Source: Lipingzhangella_A rawalii (GTDB taxonomy: Bacteria > Actinomycetota > Actinomycetes > Streptosporangiales > Streptosporangiaceae). From it: DNA of 64,000 bases. The notes beneath the pieces are model-generated. The model saw only the letters and a program-made list of their open reading frames with translations. It was not told the DNA's origin and did no database searches. This document shows, one piece after another, positions 60,371 to 64,000 of this stretch (position 1 is the first letter of the stretch; each line of letters starts with the position of its first letter). The position numbers were made by a program, and so were the translations under genes. Location of the stretch: NCBI RefSeq assembly GCF_031628175.1, contig NZ_JAVLVT010000003.1, positions 1 through 64,000 on the forward strand, given 5' to 3'.

Positions 60371-61138
60371 ATGGCCGCCGTTCCCCTCGATTACCGGTTT
60401 GACGGGCCACGGTCCGCGCCGGTGGTACTCCTGCTGGGCGCGCTCGGCCCACAGTGGACCATGTGGGAACCACAACTGCCGGAGCTGACCCGGACCGCAC
60501 GTGTCCTGCAAATCCACCATCGTGGGAGTGGGGCGTCGCCGGCCCCGCCGGGGGACTACACCCTGGAGGAACTGGCCGTGGACGTACGCGCGGTACTGGA
60601 CCGCTGCGCCATCGACACGGTCAGTGTGGTGGGATGCGGATTCGGGGGCATGGTCGCGGTTCAGTTGGCCGTGTCCCAGCCGGAACGGGTGCGCCGGCTG
60701 GCTCTGGTATCGGCGAGCGCGCGGGTCACCGCCGGGCGTCAGTGGTGGCAGTACAGTGCCCAGGTGCGCGCCTCCGGAACCTCCAGCGTGGTCCCCGCAC
60801 TGACCAAGCACTGGTTCACTCCCGCGTTCGACATGCAGCGCCCCGAGATCATCGACCGCCTCACCCGGGAGTGTGCAGCGATGCACGCCAACGGGTTGGC
60901 GGGCTGCCTGGCCGCGATGGCTGCCGCGGACCAGCGCTCGCTGCTGGCCAGAGTGCACATACCGGTTGTTGTCGTCGCAGCCGCGCACGACACCCTGACC
61001 CCGCCCGCACACGGCAAACGCCTCGCTTCGATGCTGCCGCGTGCCCGGTACGAGCGCATCCCCGGTGGGGCCCACCTGGTCAACATCGAACGCTCCGCGG
61101 CGGTCAACGAGGCGATGGTTCCGCATGTCGTCCGGTAG
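60371..61138 (+). CDS. Alpha/beta hydrolase (PcaD-like), nucleophile replaced
   Basis: 255 residues. HHRGSGASP, VVGCGFGGMVAVQL, AAHDTLTPP, GGAHLVNIE follow the 3-oxoadipate enol-lactonase layout, but the GxSxG nucleophile position is Gly (GCGFG). Acid and His positions are normal. Likely altered or lost hydrolase activity. ATG 60371 follows a GAGGTCACC region. Confidence 0.75.
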   Translation: MAAVPLDYRFDGPRSAPVVLLLGALGPQWTMWEPQLPELTRTARVLQIHHRGSGASPAPPGDYTLEELAVDVRAVLDRCAIDTVSVVGCGFGGMVAVQLAVSQPERVRRLALVSASARVTAGRQWWQYSAQVRASGTSSVVPALTKHWFTPAFDMQRPEIIDRLTRECAAMHANGLAGCLAAMAAADQRSLLARVHIPVVVVAAAHDTLTPPAHGKRLASMLPRARYERIPGGAHLVNIERSAAVNEAMVPHVVR

Positions 61139-61192
61139 GGGACGGCGGTAGGCTGACCGCAGCTCAGCCCCAGGTCAGTCGAGGAGTCGCAG

Positions 61193-61744
61193 GTGAGTCA
61201 CCGGGATCCCAACCGTCCGGGAGTCCCCGAGAACGGCCCTCGTCCGCAGGAGCCGATCGATTCCGACGTGGATCTGCACATCCCGCAGCATGTGCGGGAA
61301 CTGCGCCGGACCCCCGGGGCGGTACTGGCCGCGATCGCGGTGGGGGGAGCCTGCGGGGCTGTGGCTCGGCATGGGATGGATGTGTGGTTTTCTCGTGATC
61401 CGGGTGATTTTGCTTGGGCGACGTTCCTGGTCAACCTGTCGGGATGCCTCCTGATCGGGGTGTTGATGGTGGTGGTCACCCAGGTGGTTCCGCATTCCCG
61501 ATTGCTGCGTCCCTTCCTGGGGGTCGGTCTGCTCGGGGGCTACACCACCTTTTCCACGCACATCGTGGATGCCCAACTCATGTTGACGGCCGCTGAACCG
61601 GATGCGGCCGGGGCACTGCTGTTCCTGGCGGCCAATGTGGTGGGTGGCCTGGCGGCTGCCTGGATCGGTGTTGCCCTCACGGAACGCGTCCTGCGCCGGC
61701 CGATCGCCGCCGTAGCGGCACGTCAGCGTGGGGGCCAGACATGA
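61193..61744 (+). CDS. crcB: CrcB fluoride channel subunit, N-terminally extended
   Basis: 183 residues. Four helices and GGYTTFSTHIVD motif; VNLSGCLLIGVL matches NxxGxF. About 40 residues precede the first helix (DSDVDLHIPQHVREL). Exports fluoride as a dimer. GTG with GAGGAG upstream; the stop overlaps the second crcB. Confidence 0.9.
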   Translation: MSHRDPNRPGVPENGPRPQEPIDSDVDLHIPQHVRELRRTPGAVLAAIAVGGACGAVARHGMDVWFSRDPGDFAWATFLVNLSGCLLIGVLMVVVTQVVPHSRLLRPFLGVGLLGGYTTFSTHIVDAQLMLTAAEPDAAGALLFLAANVVGGLAAAWIGVALTERVLRRPIAAVAARQRGGQT

Positions 61745-62097
61745 TGGTGGTGCTGATCGCTCTTGGCGGTGCTGTGGGGGCGGTCGCGCGTTACCTCGTC
61801 GACCGTTTCGTCCAGGCCAGGCACGACTCGGTGTTTCCGTGGGGAACCCATGTGGCCAATGTCCTGGCCTGCCTGCTGTTCGGATTCGTGGCGGCGCTCG
61901 GTCTGCCGCCGTGGCTGTTCACACTGTTGGCTGTTGGTTTCCTCGGGGCGCTGTCCACCTACTCCACCTTCGCCTACGAGACACTGCGGCTTGCGCAGAA
62001 TCGCGCACGGCTGCTGGCACTCGCGAATGTCGCAGCCTCGGTAACCGCCGGCCTTGGCGCTGCCGTCCTCGGCACCGCTCTTGCCGACACTGTCTAG
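61741..62097 (+). CDS. crcB: CrcB fluoride channel subunit, second
   Basis: 118 residues. Four helices, GGAVGAVARYLVDR, HVANVLACLLFGF and FLGALSTYSTFAYET. Translationally coupled to the first crcB (ATGA overlap); the two probably heterodimerise as in other Gram-positive pairs. Confidence 0.92.
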   Translation: MMVVLIALGGAVGAVARYLVDRFVQARHDSVFPWGTHVANVLACLLFGFVAALGLPPWLFTLLAVGFLGALSTYSTFAYETLRLAQNRARLLALANVAASVTAGLGAAVLGTALADTV

Positions 62098-62260
62098 TTC
62101 CCCTCCCGCCGAGCGATCCGCCTCGGTATACGCATGGGATACGCTCGTGTCGCCGTGCAGGTCCGGCACCGTTGTGCACGAGGGAACGGCACGTTCCCAT
62201 GCCGCGAGGGCGATTCGGACCAGGCCGGGGTGCTTTTCGCCGGGCCCGCGACAGACCCGT

Positions 62261-62348
62261 TGGCCGTCGTGCGGGGAGCGCCCCGGAAGCAGGACACCAC
62301 CGGTGCCCACCAGGGCGCGACGCCTCCGGCGGCCGAGTCGACGCGTGC
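62261..62348. repeat. Dispersed intergenic repeat, copy 2
   Basis: Partner of 39138-39226, same orientation, roughly nine of ten positions identical, one gap. Lies in the 514-base gap between crcB and the ABC gene. The remainder of the gap holds no supported gene; an AT-rich promoter-like stretch (62550-62605) precedes the ABC gene. Confidence 0.75.
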
Positions 62349-62611
62349 CGTTCGGCGATGACCGGGACCACAATGCCCTCCCCTCCGGTGGGTGGTGTGG
62401 TCTGGGTGTTTCTCGCGGCGCCGGGTGGCGTGTCCATCGCTGGCAGTCTTGCGCACAGAATCCACGCCTCCGCGTCATGGACCAGCTTCCGCACCGACCA
62501 CGTGGCGCCATAGCTTGTTGATGCGCTCTGCGCCGGACACCTCGACCTGCCCGGATATGTATAACATGTACTATCGAACATAGCGTTTTATATATCGGAT
62601 GGAGGACTTGG

Positions 62612-63604
62612 ATGACATCTCGCCACGCGTCGGCGTCCACCGACGCAGAACACTCGCCACCGCCGGCGACGGTCAGGGTGCACAACCTCCGCATGCGGTA
62701 CGGAGAGACCGAGGTCCTGCGCGGTGTGGACTTCCGTGTCGATCGTGGCGAGGTGGTGTGTCTCCTCGGGCCGAACGGAGCCGGGAAGACCACCACCGTG
62801 GAAGTACTGGAAGGTTTCCGGCGCCGTTCGGCCGGAACCGTGACGGTGCTGGACGAGGACCCGGCTCACGGCGGTGAGTCGTGGCGGGCCCGACTGGGCG
62901 TTGTGGTGCAGTCATGGCGGGATCACAGCCTGTGGCGGGTACGGGAACTGTTGGGCCACCTCGCCCGTTACTACGCGCCGTATTCCACTCCGCAGCGACC
63001 TCGCCCCCGAGACGTGGAGGAACTACTCACCACCGTCGGGCTTGCCGAGTACGCCCAGGCACGGATCAAGAATCTCTCCGGGGGCCAGCGGCGACGCCTC
63101 GACGTCGCTGTGGGGCTGGTCGGTAGTCCGGAGGTGTTGTTCCTGGATGAGCCCACCGCCGGGTTCGATCCGCAGGCGCGGCGGGAGTTCCACGATGTCG
63201 TCCATGAGCTGGCCGACCAGAGCACCACCGTTCTGTTGACCACCCACGATCTGGACGAGGCGGAGAAGCTCGCGGATCGGATCCTGGTCCTGGCTGGCGG
63301 ACGGATCATCGCCGACGGATCCCCGGAGGCGCTCAAGCTCCGGGTGGCGGGTACGAGTGAGGTGCGTTGGATCCAGGGCGGGCGGCAGTTCGTCCACAGC
63401 ACGACAGACGCGACCGGATACGTGCGGGAACTGCTTTGTCAGCACAGCCAGCACGGCCAGCACAGCCAGCACGGTGCGGACATTGAGGGTCTGGAAGTGC
63501 GCCGGGCCAGCCTGGAGGACGCCTACATGACGATGGTGCGCACCCATGAGTCCGGTGACTCCGAGACCGCGGTTCGCGCCTTCACCGAGGAGGTGGCCCC
63601 GTGA
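62612..63604 (+). CDS. ABC exporter ATPase (drug/natural-product type)
   Basis: 330 residues. Walker A LLGPNGAGKTTT, signature LSGGQRRRLDVAV, Walker B EVLFLDEPTAGFDP, switch TTHDLDEAEKLADR. DrrA-like C-terminal domain with a QHSQHGQHSQHG run. ATG 62612 with GGAGGAC upstream. The stop overlaps the permease start. Confidence 0.9.
   Translation: MTSRHASASTDAEHSPPPATVRVHNLRMRYGETEVLRGVDFRVDRGEVVCLLGPNGAGKTTTVEVLEGFRRRSAGTVTVLDEDPAHGGESWRARLGVVVQSWRDHSLWRVRELLGHLARYYAPYSTPQRPRPRDVEELLTTVGLAEYAQARIKNLSGGQRRRLDVAVGLVGSPEVLFLDEPTAGFDPQARREFHDVVHELADQSTTVLLTTHDLDEAEKLADRILVLAGGRIIADGSPEALKLRVAGTSEVRWIQGGRQFVHSTTDATGYVRELLCQHSQHGQHSQHGADIEGLEVRRASLEDAYMTMVRTHESGDSETAVRAFTEEVAP
63440..63475. repeat. 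18-bp tandem repeat x2 in ABC ATPase gene
   Basis: CAGCACAGCCAGCACGGC at 63440 and again at 63458 with the final base T. Encodes the QHSQHG run. Confidence 0.85.
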
Positions 63605-64000
63605 CGAGGTGGACAACGGCTGTTCGGCTCGGCGTCGAACGCGGAGGAATCGAGGTCCGGCACGCGTTTACCAGTGGCCAGGAACTATGGAACAACTTCT
63701 TCTGGCCGGTACTGATGCTGCTGGTTCTCGTGTTCATGCGCGGGTCGACGGTCCCGGGCACGGACGTCGACCTGACGGTGATGGTCCTGCCCGGGATCGT
63801 GGGTGTGTTCATCGCCATGGCGATGTTGAACCTGGCGGGCCCCATATCACTGGACCGTGAGGATGGGACGCTGCTGCGTGCCAAGGCGACACCCCGTGGA
63901 ATGGTGGGCTATCTGGTTGGCAGGATTCTCAAGGTGGCAGTTTTGACTCTGGCAGGTCTGCTCGCCTTCCTGGTACCTGGAGTGATGCTGGTTGAGGGGC
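63601..64000 (+). CDS. ABC-2 type permease, partial (cut by window end)
   Basis: First 133 residues only. Three predicted helices; LPGIVGVFIAMAMLNL and DREDGTLLRAKATPRGMVGYLVGRI fit DrrB-type ABC-2 permeases. GTG 63601 overlaps the ATPase stop (GTGA). Exports an unknown compound with the ATPase. Confidence 0.87.
   Translation, partial: MTRWTTAVRLGVERGGIEVRHAFTSGQELWNNFFWPVLMLLVLVFMRGSTVPGTDVDLTVMVLPGIVGVFIAMAMLNLAGPISLDREDGTLLRAKATPRGMVGYLVGRILKVAVLTLAGLLAFLVPGVMLVEG

Overview
The window is GC-rich actinobacterial chromosome. Gene content and order (nth-crp-RidA-ArsA pair-PASTA PBP; bldG beside a YprA-type helicase; a Tad locus with ssd; an acs block; a multi-domain chaplin) match a sporulating, mycelial actinomycete. 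I infer a relative of Nocardiopsis/Streptomonospora (Nocardiopsaceae) rather than Streptomyces or Mycobacterium, but no rRNA is present to prove it.

Layout. 1-0.9 kb: decayed tyrosine-integrase remnant running into the terminator of tRNA-Pro(CGG), the edge of an old integrated element. 1-14 kb: conserved core block with a metallophosphoesterase, a YqeY protein, a class A PBP with one PASTA domain, two ArsA/Get3-like ATPases, DUF4177, RidA, NUDIX and beta-lactamase-fold proteins, crp, endonuclease III, CoA-type NUDIX and a MarP-type membrane serine protease. 14-17 kb: bldG with its anti-sigma-like partner, divergent from a large DEAD/H helicase. 17-24 kb: compact Tad/Flp pilus locus (ssd-tadA-tadB-tadC, then DUF4244 pilin, TadE and a second TadE-like gene), with a divergent LysR gene inside. 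24-28 kb: tenA, a strongly structured intergenic RNA that I call a 6S RNA candidate, a Fic-like protein and acs, with Crp-like sites before crp and acs. 28-33 kb: holin-like and DUF309 proteins, an AT-rich leader, a proton-pumping pyrophosphatase, and a 31-residue membrane peptide coupled to sixA. 33-44 kb: serB, DUF1707, an ABC ATPase, two SPFH proteins, a TSUP permease, an alpha/beta hydrolase, a TetR regulator and a CapA protein. 44-50 kb: a four-chaplin-domain, sortase-type surface protein, SURF1, a methyltransferase, an Smr domain protein, vapBC, an IS607 recombinase fragment, a methyltransferase and an SDR. 50-54 kb: hisE, hisG, a spermidine-synthase-like protein, thioredoxin and a DUF202 pair. 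54-59 kb: a WbqC, PIG-L and NAD-epimerase operon facing a processive-type glycosyltransferase, probably a surface-glycan locus. 59-64 kb: a second SURF1, a pcaD-like hydrolase lacking the nucleophile, a crcB pair and an ABC exporter cut by the window end.

How genes work together. Many adjacent genes overlap by 4 bases (GTGA or ATGA), pointing to translationally coupled operons: the ArsA pair, DUF4177-ridA, NUDIX-MBL, nth-NUDIX, the Tad genes, MTase-Smr, vapBC, hisG with its neighbour, the DUF202 pair, the crcB pair and the ABC exporter. Development-linked functions cluster here: BldG, chaplin, Tad pilus, the 6S-like RNA and Crp. Notable oddities are the four-repeat chaplin, the 6S-like RNA, a dispersed intergenic repeat of about 89 bp present twice, and two alpha/beta hydrolases in which the nucleophile position is glycine.
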